A stretch of 64,000 nucleotides of DNA from NVTR01 sp036480115. Its GTDB lineage: Bacteria > Pseudomonadota > Alphaproteobacteria > Rhodobacterales > Rhodobacteraceae. The stretch spans positions 1,095,873-1,159,872 of the forward strand of contig CBDDAE010000002.1 in the NCBI GenBank assembly GCA_965224795.1. Reading direction: 5' to 3'. The notes under the pieces are model-generated. The model ran no database searches. It saw only the letters and a list, made by a program, of their open reading frames with translations, and was not told the origin of the DNA. Of the stretch, positions 16,450 to 24,794 are shown in pieces. Numbering within the stretch: the first letter of the stretch is position 1; each line of letters opens with the position of its first letter. Position numbers and translations under genes: made by a program.

Positions 16450-18492
16450 TCAGGATGCGGCTTGCAGCACCTGTATAAAGGCCGCGCCAAAGCGTTCGGA
16501 TCGGCGTTCCCCCAGCAATTTTTCCAATACTTGCTGATCTGAACCGCGCATGACAGCAACTTTTGCCAACATCGACGGAGAACAGGATAACGGCTTGTCA
16601 TTACCGTTTTCGCCATTGGCCAGCACTGTCTGAACTTCCAGCAACTGATCGTATACCTGCCCCTGTTCACGGCCCGCCAGTTTGCGACGTAGCGGATGCA
16701 GGTTTTCAGCGTCGGTACCTGTAATCACCGACAAAAATTCCGCTCCGTAACGTTCCAGTTTTGTTGCCCCTACGCCATTGATCCGCGCCATTGCATCCAG
16801 ATCTCCGGGACGATTTTCTGCCATTTCGATAAGCGTTTTGTCATTGAATACTATATAGGCCGGAACCTTGGCGGATTCTGCCAGTGCCCGACGTTTCGCC
16901 TTTAGGGCGGATAGTAGTGGGGCGTCTTCTTCAGAAACCAGCGATTTGACCGGCGCGCGATATTTAGATTTTTGCACACTGTCCAATCGCAAGGTGATCG
17001 AGGCTTCATCACGTAGGATCGGGCGGGCATTTTGGGTCATGCGTAGCCCGCCATGGCGTTCGGGATCGGGGCGGATCAGGTCATGGCCCATCATTTGGCG
17101 AAATATGGCCTGCCACTGGCGACGATCGTATTCTTTGCCAACGGCGAAGGTTGGAATTTTGTCGTGACCACGCTGTCGTACCTTATCGGTTTCATTGCCG
17201 ATCAGAATATCAATCAGGTGGCCCGCACCAAAATATTCACCAGTGCGCAAAGCCGCAGACAGAGCTTTGCGGACAGCCTGGGTTGCGTCAAACACCTCGG
17301 GCGGAGTTGTGCATAAATCACAGTTGTCGCAGGGCTCAACGGTTTCGCCAAAATAGCCCAACAGGTTTTGGCGGCGACATTTCAGCGCTTCGGCCAAACC
17401 CAGCAAAGCGTTCAGGCGACCATGGTCGGCGGTGCGTCGTTCCCCTGGGGCCGGGCTTTCGTCAATCTGGCTACGCCTGAAACGGATGTCATCGGCACCA
17501 TATAGCGTCAGGGTGTCGGCAGGAGCCCCGTCGCGACCAGCGCGACCAATCTCCTGATAATAAGCTTCAATAGATTTGGGCAGATCGGCATGGGCGACCC
17601 ATCGGATATCAGGTTTGTCCACGCCCATTCCAAAGGCAATGGTTGCGACCACGATCAACCCATCTTCCTGCTGAAAACGGGCTTCAACATCGCGGCGATC
17701 CTGGGCCTCCATTCCACCGTGGTAATGGCAGGCGGTTTGGCCATCTTCACGCAGGGCGCGCGCCAAGGTTTCGGTTTTGGCGCGGGTGCCGCAATAAACA
17801 ATGCCAGGTTGGCTGCGATGCGTATCAGCGAAGGCCAGGATTTGTTTGCGCGGGGCATCTTTGGCGGCAAAGGCAAGGTGCAGGTTGGGCCGGTCAAAGC
17901 CCTGCAGAAATACTTTGGGAGAACCACCATCAAACAGGCGGACAATAATTTCGGCGCGGGTTTCTTCGTCTGCGGTAGCGGTAAACGCCGCCAGCGGCAC
18001 ATTCAATGCCTTGCGCAGATCGCCAATGCGTAGGTAATCCGGGCGAAAATCATGACCCCATTGGCTGACGCAATGTGCCTCATCCACGGCAATAAGGCGG
18101 GTGTTGATACGACGCAAAAGGTTTAGTGTACCGCCCGATGCAAGGCGTTCCGGGGCCATGTAAAGCAGCTTTAAAGTGCCGGCATCCAGCGCGGCAAATA
18201 CCGCGTTGGTTTCGTCCTCGGTATTGCCGGAAGTTAACGCGCCCGCTTCAACCCCGACAGCGCGCAAGGCGCGGACCTGATCGCGCATCAAGGCAATTAG
18301 CGGTGAAATGACCACTGTAACACCATCCTGCACCAGGGCTGGCAGCTGGAAACACAGGGATTTACCGCCACCGGTTGGCATGATGGCCAGTGTGTTTTGC
18401 CCGGCAATAATAGCGTCAACAATTTCCGCCTGACCGGGGCGAAAATCATCAAAACCGAAGACTGAGGAAAGTAGATCAGTTGCGACTGGCAT
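16450..18492 (-). CDS. recQ: ATP-dependent DNA helicase RecQ
   Basis: A 3'-5' superfamily 2 helicase for recombination and replication-fork repair, 680 aa. The helicase core has motif 0 FGFDDFRPGQ, Walker A PTGGGKS (residues ~39-45), DEAHCVSQWGHDFRPDY and motif VI QEIGRAGRDG. The RecQ zinc module CDNCDLC is followed by the winged helix. A C-terminal HRDC domain (RRALAESAKVPAYIVFNDKT) is present, with an extra helical tail. It is convergent with the histidine kinase gene. Confidence 0.96.
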   Translation of the reverse strand: MPVATDLLSSVFGFDDFRPGQAEIVDAIIAGQNTLAIMPTGGGKSLCFQLPALVQDGVTVVISPLIALMRDQVRALRAVGVEAGALTSGNTEDETNAVFAALDAGTLKLLYMAPERLASGGTLNLLRRINTRLIAVDEAHCVSQWGHDFRPDYLRIGDLRKALNVPLAAFTATADEETRAEIIVRLFDGGSPKVFLQGFDRPNLHLAFAAKDAPRKQILAFADTHRSQPGIVYCGTRAKTETLARALREDGQTACHYHGGMEAQDRRDVEARFQQEDGLIVVATIAFGMGVDKPDIRWVAHADLPKSIEAYYQEIGRAGRDGAPADTLTLYGADDIRFRRSQIDESPAPGERRTADHGRLNALLGLAEALKCRRQNLLGYFGETVEPCDNCDLCTTPPEVFDATQAVRKALSAALRTGEYFGAGHLIDILIGNETDKVRQRGHDKIPTFAVGKEYDRRQWQAIFRQMMGHDLIRPDPERHGGLRMTQNARPILRDEASITLRLDSVQKSKYRAPVKSLVSEEDAPLLSALKAKRRALAESAKVPAYIVFNDKTLIEMAENRPGDLDAMARINGVGATKLERYGAEFLSVITGTDAENLHPLRRKLAGREQGQVYDQLLEVQTVLANGENGNDKPLSCSPSMLAKVAVMRGSDQQVLEKLLGERRSERFGAAFIQVLQAAS

Positions 18493-18573
18493 TTACCGGT
18501 TCATTTTTTGGCTGCTCTTGGAAACCAATACTTCCCATATGAAGATTTTGTGAACAAGGATAAATCCGCCCGC

Positions 18574-18861
18574 TCAGAGAAACGCCATGGCATTGTTGAA
18601 CAGAATAATTCGCAGGGAATAGATTCCCAAAAGCACGACCAGGGGTGCAAGATCTAAGCCCCCCATATCCGGTAGAAGTCGGCGGATCGGATTGTAAATA
18701 GGTTCCAGCAAACGGTTCAACCCATACCAAAGCTGAGCCACCATTGGCTGGCGCAAGTTCAATACCTGAAAGTTGATCAGCCAGCTCATGATGATATGGG
18801 CGATAAGGATGAACCAAACCACATTTAGAATAAGATTCAGAATTTGGAACAGCGATGTCAT
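18574..18861 (-). CDS. YggT family membrane protein
   Basis: A 95-aa protein with two hydrophobic hairpins: NLILNVVWFILIAHIIMSWL near the N-terminus and LAPLVVLLGIYSLRIILFN near the C-terminus. The conserved RLLEPIYNPIRRLLPDMGGLDLAPLV block between them is diagnostic for YggT. Family members have been linked to osmotic stress and cell-envelope assembly, but no precise function is known. It lies 81 bp upstream of recQ on the same strand. Confidence 0.9.
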   Translation of the reverse strand: MTSLFQILNLILNVVWFILIAHIIMSWLINFQVLNLRQPMVAQLWYGLNRLLEPIYNPIRRLLPDMGGLDLAPLVVLLGIYSLRIILFNNAMAFL

Positions 18862-18994
18862 GATATTCTTTCGGTTAGGAGCCTGCCAGAATACCTAAGG
18901 ACAGCCGACTGGCGTGGCAAGGGCACCGTTACGCCACGTCGTTATTTTCATCCTGCAAAATTTGTTCATTAGTTCGACCGTAGGAGAGCCACAT

Positions 18995-19531
18995 ATGTAT
19001 CCGTTTATTCGCATGGCAAAAGAGCTGTTTATCCATCGCAATGCACCGCCTTTGCCGATTATCGGTGTTCATATCTCACACCACAGGTGCTGGCCCTGGG
19101 ATCTGGATTTCTGGATGGAGTTGAACAACGGCCGCACGCTGACACTTTTTGATCTGGGACGCATTCCGATGGCCCGGCGCAACGGGCTGCTTAAAATTGC
19201 TGCAGAAAACAAGTGGGGGATGACCATCGCCGGGGTGTCGATCCGGTATCGGCAACGGGTACGGATGTTTCAAAAGGTCGAAATGCACAGCCGTTCAATC
19301 GGATGGGATGACCGGTTCATGTATCTTGAACATTCGTTTTGGAATACAACGGGCGAATGCACGACGCACGGGTTATATCGTATGGCAGTGACCGGACCCC
19401 GTGGCATTATTCCACCAGATACTGTTGCCAAGGCAATCGGGTTCACCGATGCACCGCCAAAATTGCCCGAATGGATTCAGGCCTGGATAAAGGCGGATGC
19501 GTTGCGGCCGTGGCCGCCACACAAAGACTGA
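18995..19531 (+). CDS. Thioesterase-like (hotdog fold) protein
   Basis: About 178 aa. WDLDFWMELNNGRTLTLFDLGRIPMARR and the later YLEHSFWN and GIIPPDTVAKAIG segments fit the thioesterase-family (4HBT_2) proteins found in Rhodobacteraceae, which likely hydrolyse acyl-CoA esters. The substrate is unknown. The frame is open from 18914, but the ATG at 18995 has TAGGAGAG ahead of it and is the clear start. The downstream UMF1 gene follows after 71 bp. Confidence 0.8.
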   Translation: MYPFIRMAKELFIHRNAPPLPIIGVHISHHRCWPWDLDFWMELNNGRTLTLFDLGRIPMARRNGLLKIAAENKWGMTIAGVSIRYRQRVRMFQKVEMHSRSIGWDDRFMYLEHSFWNTTGECTTHGLYRMAVTGPRGIIPPDTVAKAIGFTDAPPKLPEWIQAWIKADALRPWPPHKD

Positions 19532-19602
19532 CACAACATACAAACTGTTGCGCCAAGTCGGTTTTGCCTGTTCAATCAACATAACAAAACGGGGATGGGG
19601 TT

Positions 19603-20973
19603 ATGGCTGAAGTTTCGGCAAAGAAACGTATTTGGGGCTGGATGATGTTCGATCTGGCCAGCCAGCCCTATAACACCCTGTTGCTAACGTTTATCTTTGG
19701 CCCGTATTTCGCGTCCGTTGTAGCCGATTCATTTATTGCCAGCGGTATGGATACAGAGGCCGCCAATGCCCGCACCCAAAGTATCTGGTCGCTGGGTCTG
19801 ACGATTGCCGGGCTATTGATCGCAATTTCTGCCCCCATTCTTGGGGCTATGGCGGATATTTCCGGGCGACGTATGCCGTGGATTTATTTTTTCTCAGTTT
19901 GTTACGTTGTCGGTGCCACCTGCCTGTGGTGGATGCTGCCGGATGCGTCCAACATGACCATCATGCTGGCGGCTTTCGTGCTGGGTTTTATTGGCATGGA
20001 GTTTGCCACGATATTCACCAATGCCATGCTGCCTGAACTTGGAACCAAGGAAGAGATTGGTCAAATATCCGGGTCTGGGTTTGCGGTAGGTTATTGGGGT
20101 GGGTTAATTTCACTGTTTATCATTTTGTTGCTGTTTGCCGAAAATGAAACCGGCAAAACGCTGATCGGGTTATCGCCCTTATTTGGACTGGACGCCGAGG
20201 CGCGAGAAGGCACCCGCTTTGTCGGGCCGTTTTCTGCCATTTGGTATTTGGCGTTTATGACGGTTTTCTTTTTGTGGGTGAAAGAGGTTCCCAAACCGTC
20301 CAAAACCGCCGCCACAATCGGCAATGCCCTGTCGGAATTGGGCCAAACCATCAGGGACCTGCCCAAAAATACGTCATTGGCCAGCTATTTAGGATCATCC
20401 CTGTTTTACCGGGATGCTCTGAACGGATTGTATGGGTTTGGTGGTGTTTACGCGACATTGGTTTTGGAATGGTCGATCATTAGCATCGGAATTTTTGGCA
20501 TTGTCGGGGCTTTGACAGCCGCAATATTTTCGTGGCTTGGCGGCAAGGCAGATCGAATATATGGCCCAAAACCGGTGATCATTATCTGCATATTATTTTT
20601 GATTGCAGTGTGTTCTGTCATTGTTGGAATGTCGCGGGAAAGCTTTTTTGGCATTGCACTGGCCGAAGGTTCCGGGCTGCCAGATACAGTGTTTTTCATT
20701 TGCGGTGGCATTATTGGCGCTGCTGGTGGCGCATTGCAGGCATCATCACGCAGCATGATGGTGCGCCATGCCCATCCGGACCGAGCCACTGAGGCATTTG
20801 GGCTTTATGCGCTATCTGGAAAAGCCACTTCATTTCTCGCGCCGGGATTGATTGGCGCAGTTACTTTTATGACCGGTAGTGCGCGGTTGGGCGTCAGCCC
20901 GCTGATAGGGCTTTTTGTTTTGGGATTAATACTGTTAATCTGGGTGAAACCCGACCCTGAAATGGTGGATTAA
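19603..20973 (+). CDS. UMF1-family MFS transporter
   Basis: A 456-aa membrane protein with about 12 hydrophobic segments. The opening WGWMMFDLASQPYNTLLLTFIFGPYFA is diagnostic of the UMF1/Atg22-like branch of the major facilitator superfamily. The substrate is unknown; Atg22 exports amino acids from the yeast vacuole, but that role cannot be transferred. GGGGATGGGG lies just ahead of the ATG. Its TAA overlaps the mepA ATG (TAATG), so the two are translationally coupled. Confidence 0.9.
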   Translation: MAEVSAKKRIWGWMMFDLASQPYNTLLLTFIFGPYFASVVADSFIASGMDTEAANARTQSIWSLGLTIAGLLIAISAPILGAMADISGRRMPWIYFFSVCYVVGATCLWWMLPDASNMTIMLAAFVLGFIGMEFATIFTNAMLPELGTKEEIGQISGSGFAVGYWGGLISLFIILLLFAENETGKTLIGLSPLFGLDAEAREGTRFVGPFSAIWYLAFMTVFFLWVKEVPKPSKTAATIGNALSELGQTIRDLPKNTSLASYLGSSLFYRDALNGLYGFGGVYATLVLEWSIISIGIFGIVGALTAAIFSWLGGKADRIYGPKPVIIICILFLIAVCSVIVGMSRESFFGIALAEGSGLPDTVFFICGGIIGAAGGALQASSRSMMVRHAHPDRATEAFGLYALSGKATSFLAPGLIGAVTFMTGSARLGVSPLIGLFVLGLILLIWVKPDPEMVD

Positions 20974-21827
20974 TGCACCGATTCCTTGTGACCCTTATCT
21001 GCGCGTCCTGGCTTGCTTTACCAGTGGGGGCGCAAACCATTGCCAAAGAATTGTTTGGCCACATTGATGCCGGTTCTGCGCAGGCGGCAGCGTCCTATGG
21101 TGGCTATGCCAAGGGCTGTCTGGCCGGGGGTGCGCAATTGGCAGAAACCGGGGCTACCTGGCAGTCCATGCGCCTAAGTCGCAACCGAAACTGGGGCCAC
21201 CCCGATACAGTAGCATTTGTTGAGCGTTTATCGCGCAAGGCCGCGCGCCAAAAAGGCTGGGAAGGGCTGTATGTCGGCGACATGTCACAGCCCCGTGGTG
21301 GGCCAATGCTCACGGGTCATCGCAGTCACCAAATCGGGCTGGATGTTGATATCTGGATGCTGCCACCTGATCGGCTGAATCTAAATACTCAGGAGCGTGA
21401 AAATCTGTCATCAATTTCGACTCGCCGCGAACGTGGGGCATATGTGAATGACAATTGGTCGCCCCAGCACATGGCCATTTTGAAAGCCGCTGCCAAGGAC
21501 AAAGCAGTGGCGCGGATATTTGTGTTTCCGGGGGCCAAAGTGCAAATGTGCAAAGACGCAAAAGGTAATCGCGACTGGTTGCGAAAAATCCGACCCTGGT
21601 GGGGACATCACTATCATTTTCATGTGCGTTTGCTATGTCCCAAGGGGGCTAAGGGATGTAAAAATCAGGCCCCGCCACCGCCCGGTGATGGCTGCGGGGC
21701 TGCCGATACTTGGGTGCGCGATATTTTGAACCCTCCGCCCCCCGATCCAAATCCGAAACCGCCGCGCCGTGAATATGTGCTGGCTGATCTACCAAACCAA
21801 TGCGCAGCAGTATTGCAGTCGCGCTAA
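20973..21827 (+). CDS. mepA: Penicillin-insensitive murein endopeptidase MepA
   Basis: A zinc (LAS-family, M74) endopeptidase that cuts DD- and LD-crosslinks in peptidoglycan in the periplasm. The 284-aa product has a signal peptide (MHRFLVTLICASWLALPVGA). It carries the metal motif GHRSHQIGLDVDIWMLP and the C-terminal metal-site motif WWGHHYHFHVRL. It ends with a proline-rich stretch. The start overlaps the UMF1 stop, and its own end overlaps the next gene by 28 bp. Confidence 0.94.
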   Translation: MHRFLVTLICASWLALPVGAQTIAKELFGHIDAGSAQAAASYGGYAKGCLAGGAQLAETGATWQSMRLSRNRNWGHPDTVAFVERLSRKAARQKGWEGLYVGDMSQPRGGPMLTGHRSHQIGLDVDIWMLPPDRLNLNTQERENLSSISTRRERGAYVNDNWSPQHMAILKAAAKDKAVARIFVFPGAKVQMCKDAKGNRDWLRKIRPWWGHHYHFHVRLLCPKGAKGCKNQAPPPPGDGCGAADTWVRDILNPPPPDPNPKPPRREYVLADLPNQCAAVLQSR

Positions 21828-22699
21828 TTGCAGTGTCGGCATTGGTGGTGGCTTTGGGCGGGTTTGCCCAATCTTCACTGAATGCCACACTTTTGGGGTC
21901 TTACCGCTGGACCTCTGATCAGGCGGGGTTTGGCGGCTTTTCTGGCTTGAAACTGACCACCGATGGCGATCATTTTACCATTGTCAGTGATGGTGGGATA
22001 TTTGGCAAAGGGGTTTTGGTGCGGGATGAAAATTCAGACCAAATTTCTAATGTTGCCGACTTTCAGTTTGGCCCTGTGAAAACTTCTGTAGGGGAACCTA
22101 CCGAGGGATACAAAAACGACGCAGAAGGTCTGGCCGTTCGGGCAGATGGTAGCCTGCTGGTTTCCTTTGAAGGCTTTCACCGGATCATGGTGTACGCCGA
22201 TACCGATGCACGGGCCTTTTGGCACAAACACAATGTTGATTTTGATGGGTTGCAGAATAACTCTGGCCTTGAGGCATTGGCGTATGATGCTGATGGGGTG
22301 CTTTATGCGATGCCTGAACGCTCTGGCGTTTTGACCCGGCCCTTTCCGGTCTATCGTTTCAAGAACAACAACTGGGATCAGCCATTTGGAATAGTGCGAC
22401 GCCCCCCGTTCCTGCTGGTGGGTGCAGATTTTGGACCGGATGGAAAACTGTATATTCTTGAGCGACATCTGGGCGGTATTTTTGGCTTCCAATCGCGTGT
22501 CAGACGGTTTGTAGTAAGCGGCGACAGGATATCGGATGAGGAAATACTGCTGGAAACTTCGCCTGGAGTTCACGATAATTTGGAAGGAATTTCAGTGTGG
22601 CGTGACGGGGCTGGCGATATCCGCATCACTATGATTTCCGATGACAACTATCGTGCGTTTCAGCGGACTGAGTTCGTAGAATACAGGGTGTCGGAATAG
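21800..22699 (+). CDS. Esterase-like (phytase-like domain) secreted protein
   Basis: A 299-aa protein with a signal peptide (MRSSIAVALIAVSALVVALGGFAQ) and a beta-propeller-type phytase-like domain. Motifs are GGFSGLKLTTDGDHFTIVSD, NDAEGLAVRADGSLLVSFEG, NSGLEALAYDADGVLYAMPE and DNLEGISVWRDGAGDIRITM. The domain name comes from similarity to eukaryotic-type esterase/phytases; activity is unproved. The start overlaps the mepA end by 28 bp, which suggests one operon of envelope genes with UMF1 and mepA. Confidence 0.82.
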   Translation: MRSSIAVALIAVSALVVALGGFAQSSLNATLLGSYRWTSDQAGFGGFSGLKLTTDGDHFTIVSDGGIFGKGVLVRDENSDQISNVADFQFGPVKTSVGEPTEGYKNDAEGLAVRADGSLLVSFEGFHRIMVYADTDARAFWHKHNVDFDGLQNNSGLEALAYDADGVLYAMPERSGVLTRPFPVYRFKNNNWDQPFGIVRRPPFLLVGADFGPDGKLYILERHLGGIFGFQSRVRRFVVSGDRISDEEILLETSPGVHDNLEGISVWRDGAGDIRITMISDDNYRAFQRTEFVEYRVSE

Positions 22700-22786
22700 C
22701 TTGATTAATAGGGTTGTCGGCGGTATGACACCCCGTCCCAAATTGGGGCCAAGTATCCGAATACCTTGATAAAACGGAATAATCTT

Positions 22787-23407
22787 ATGACACGTCTTTT
22801 GCCCGGCATTCTTGCCATGGCGGCCATTGTGGTCGCGTCCAATATTTTGGTGCAGCACCTATTTGGCCAATGGCTGACATGGGGGGCATTTACCTATCCG
22901 CTGGCGTTTCTGGTCACCGATGTGATGAACCGGGTTTATGGGGCACAGGTGGCGCGGCGCGTTGTTTTTATTGGGTTTTTAGTGGGTGTTGCCAGTTCGC
23001 TGGTCGGCACGCAGATCATGGGTGAATTTGGGCCGCTGGTGACCTGGCGGATCGCGTTTGGGTCGGGAATTGCATTTTTGACGGCGCAAATGCTGGACGT
23101 TGCGATCTTTGATAAATTGCGCGGTGAGGCGTGGTGGAAGGCGCCGTTGGTTAGTACGTTGGTGGGGTCGTCAGTGGATACTATCCTGTTCTTTTCAATC
23201 GCTTTTTCGGGCGCGCTTACATTTTTAGAGCCGGGGAATGATGTGGGCTGGGCGGGTGAGGTATTGCCTCTGCTCGGTATGGGGCCGAATGCGCCGTTAT
23301 GGGTGTCTTTGGCGGTGGCTGACTGGGGCGTGAAGCTGTCGCTGGCGTTAATCGCGCTGGTGCCATTTCGCGTGATTGTGAAGCGGCTGACGGCACCGGT
23401 TGTATAA
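22787..23407 (+). CDS. Queuosine precursor transporter (VUT/YhhQ family)
   Basis: A 206-aa integral membrane protein with about six hydrophobic segments and the VUT family core TYPLAFLVTDVMNRVYGAQVARRVVFIGF. APLVSTLVGSSVDTILFFSIAFSG is also typical. E. coli YhhQ imports preQ0/preQ1 for queuosine tRNA modification. The frame is open from a TTG at 22766; the ATG at 22787 is taken as the start. The upstream gap has a CCCC/GGGG hairpin (22731-22748), but I do not recognise a preQ1 riboswitch. Confidence 0.88.
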   Translation: MTRLLPGILAMAAIVVASNILVQHLFGQWLTWGAFTYPLAFLVTDVMNRVYGAQVARRVVFIGFLVGVASSLVGTQIMGEFGPLVTWRIAFGSGIAFLTAQMLDVAIFDKLRGEAWWKAPLVSTLVGSSVDTILFFSIAFSGALTFLEPGNDVGWAGEVLPLLGMGPNAPLWVSLAVADWGVKLSLALIALVPFRVIVKRLTAPVV

Positions 23408-23413
23408 AACCTT

Positions 23414-23442
23414 TTGACAAACACCAAATCTGTGCCAATCTG
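23414..23442 (+). promoter_or_regulatory. Candidate sigma70 promoter of the small transcript
   Basis: TTGACA at 23414-23419 is a perfect -35 box. A weak -10 (AATCTG, 23437-23442) follows at 17-bp spacing. It points at the small ORF and terminator downstream. Confidence 0.45.
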
Positions 23443-23478
23443 CACCTGTCTTTTAATCAAATGGAAGGAGGTGGTCCA

Positions 23479-23535
23479 GTGTTGAGAGTGATATTGGAGA
23501 ACGCGGTTGGAACAATCAGAGGGCTGAAAACCTGA
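23479..23535 (+). CDS. 18-codon small ORF with near-perfect Shine-Dalgarno
   Basis: GTG-initiated reading frame encoding VLRVILENAVGTIRGLKT. An extended ribosome site, AAGGAGGTGGTCC (23465-23477), sits ahead of it. That is complementary to the usual bacterial 16S 3' end at all but one position, with seven bases from AAGGAGG to the GTG. An in-frame ATG at 23461 would give 24 residues but would bury the ribosome site. A promoter precedes it and a rho-independent terminator follows, so it forms a stand-alone unit. It could encode a microprotein, a leader peptide or the start of an sRNA. I do not recognise the family. Confidence 0.45.
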   Translation: MLRVILENAVGTIRGLKT

Positions 23536-23603
23536 CGGCAAACCGGATGGTTTAGAACCTTTGACTGGGCTTTGCTCTAACTGGCCCGTCTCCTGAAAAC
23601 TCG

Positions 23604-23635
23604 AAAGGGCCATCGTTCAATCGGTGGCCCTTTTT
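23604..23635 (+). terminator. Rho-independent terminator
   Basis: A 12-bp stem, AAAGGGCCATCG (23604-23615) with CGGTGGCCCTTT (23622-23633), pairs with one G-T wobble around a six-base loop and ends in a T run. It closes the small transcript and lies 65 bp ahead of the arfB start, so arfB is probably transcribed separately. Confidence 0.85.
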
Positions 23636-23699
23636 GCTGAAATGTTTAAACTCTTTAATGAAATTAGACCCCCGTGTTTAAAGAGTTTAAAGTGGAAAA

Positions 23700-24122
23700 A
23701 TGCTGGAAATTAACGAGAACATAACCATTGAGGACTGGGAGCTGAGCGAGACGTTCAGCCGTGCGTCCGGTCCTGGCGGCATGAATGTTAACAAGGTGTC
23801 AACGGCGGTGGAGCTGCGGTTTGAAGCGGCGCGTTCGCCCAACCTGCCGGCGCATTCCAAAAACCGGCTGCGGGTGATTGCCGGGCGCAAATGGACCAAG
23901 GACGGAGCGCTGGTAATTCAGTGCGATGAGACACGTTCGCAAGCGCGCAACCGGGTCATCGCGCAGGAGCGGTTGGTGGAGATGGTGCTGGCGTCGCTGG
24001 AACGGCCAAAACGGCGGGTGAAGACGAAACCGTCGATGGGGGCGAAACGGCGGCGGATGGACGCAAAGACGCGGCGGGGGGCTGTTAAGGGTTTACGAGG
24101 GAAGGTGACGGGCGAAGATTGA
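23700..24122 (+). CDS. arfB: ArfB-type alternative ribosome-rescue factor with GGM instead of GGQ
   Basis: A 140-aa protein of the ArfB/YaeJ/ICT1 family, which enters stalled ribosomes and hydrolyses peptidyl-tRNA. The RF1-like catalytic domain is intact in length (SRASGPGGMNVNKVSTAVELRF). The long basic tail that threads the mRNA channel is present (KRRVKTKPSMGAKRRRMDAKTRRG). The universally conserved catalytic Gln is Met here (GGC GGC ATG at 23776-23784). The last ~180 bp are duplicated at 43169-43346. Without the Gln, normal hydrolase activity is doubtful. Confidence 0.88.
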   Translation: MLEINENITIEDWELSETFSRASGPGGMNVNKVSTAVELRFEAARSPNLPAHSKNRLRVIAGRKWTKDGALVIQCDETRSQARNRVIAQERLVEMVLASLERPKRRVKTKPSMGAKRRRMDAKTRRGAVKGLRGKVTGED

Positions 24123-24433
24123 GGTTGCGCAGATGATTAGGAAAAACAGCTGCATTCTCAAGATTCTGGTTTCGCGCAATTTGCGGTACTCGCTGGATAA
24201 CTTTTCCCGTTCAACAGGCTGTATCAACCTAAAACATCCTTTGCGACAGAACCCGCATTTGCGCCTTGTCCTCAAAAACAAGCCTAGCTTGGGTTTCTGG
24301 TTCATCGTTTACTTGGGACCGCTTATATTTTTCTTTACCCTAGGTCACTTTCTTCAAACCCACCTCCCATATGGGAGGTGCTGCAGGCTTACATTTTCCG
24401 TACCCAATCTTTGGAACGCGGAGAGGGTAAAAA
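24123..24433. other. Gene-free left edge of the accessory block
   Basis: Just over 300 bp after arfB. A 147-codon ORF starting at 24133 has unnatural composition and overlaps the next gene, so it is not accepted. The only clear structure is the perfect 20-bp palindrome at 24361-24380, listed separately. Confidence 0.5.
24361..24380. promoter_or_regulatory. Perfect 20-bp palindrome, possible operator
   Basis: CACCTCCCAT is followed directly by its exact reverse complement ATGGGAGGTG. The size and ACCT...AGGT ends resemble LuxR-type boxes, and a LuxR-type HTH protein is encoded 1.4 kb downstream. The site is 54 bp ahead of the CBU_0592-like gene. The link to that regulator is inference. Confidence 0.5.
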
Positions 24434-24775
24434 ATGGGCGAGTTGCTTCAGTACTTTGGCACAGTTGGACATCTCCAATTGATCGGAGTGCTGGGCTTCT
24501 TGATTTACGTGTTTTCGTTTGGCGGGGTCCAGTTTGGATGGCTGGACGGCAACGGCTGGCCCTATTCATTTTATAATGTGCTAGCGGCCTCTTTGGTAGC
24601 GATCAGTCTGGTTGTGGAATTCAATTTATCCTCCGCGCTAATCCAAGGCAGTTGGATAGGTATTGGCCTTGTTGGATTGTCAAAACGCCTGTTCGGTAAG
24701 GAGTTGCCGCAAGTCCAATCTTTGACTGGCCGTGAGATGCCGCAATGCCTTACATCGCCGGCTTCTCTTCGTTGA
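24434..24775 (+). CDS. Small membrane protein, CBU_0592-like
   Basis: A 113-aa protein with two or three transmembrane helices. The run LQLIGVLGFLIYVFSFGGVQ, then GNGWPYSFYNVLAASLVAISLVVEFNLSSALIQGSWIGIGLVGL, follows the pattern of the CBU_0592 family of small membrane proteins of unknown function. The C-terminal ~25 residues are atypical for the family. An AGAGGG lies a little upstream of the ATG. It is the first gene of the accessory block. Confidence 0.65.
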   Translation: MGELLQYFGTVGHLQLIGVLGFLIYVFSFGGVQFGWLDGNGWPYSFYNVLAASLVAISLVVEFNLSSALIQGSWIGIGLVGLSKRLFGKELPQVQSLTGREMPQCLTSPASLR

Positions 24776-24794
24776 TGCGTATTGAATTAACGTC

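Noticed and set aside
22700..22786. preQ1 riboswitch ahead of the queuosine transporter gene
   Set aside because: Only a CCCC/GGGG hairpin is present; no preQ1-class consensus could be matched by eye.
24133..24576. 147-codon plus-strand ORF
   Set aside because: It overlaps the better-supported 24434 gene, crosses the palindrome and has non-protein-like composition.
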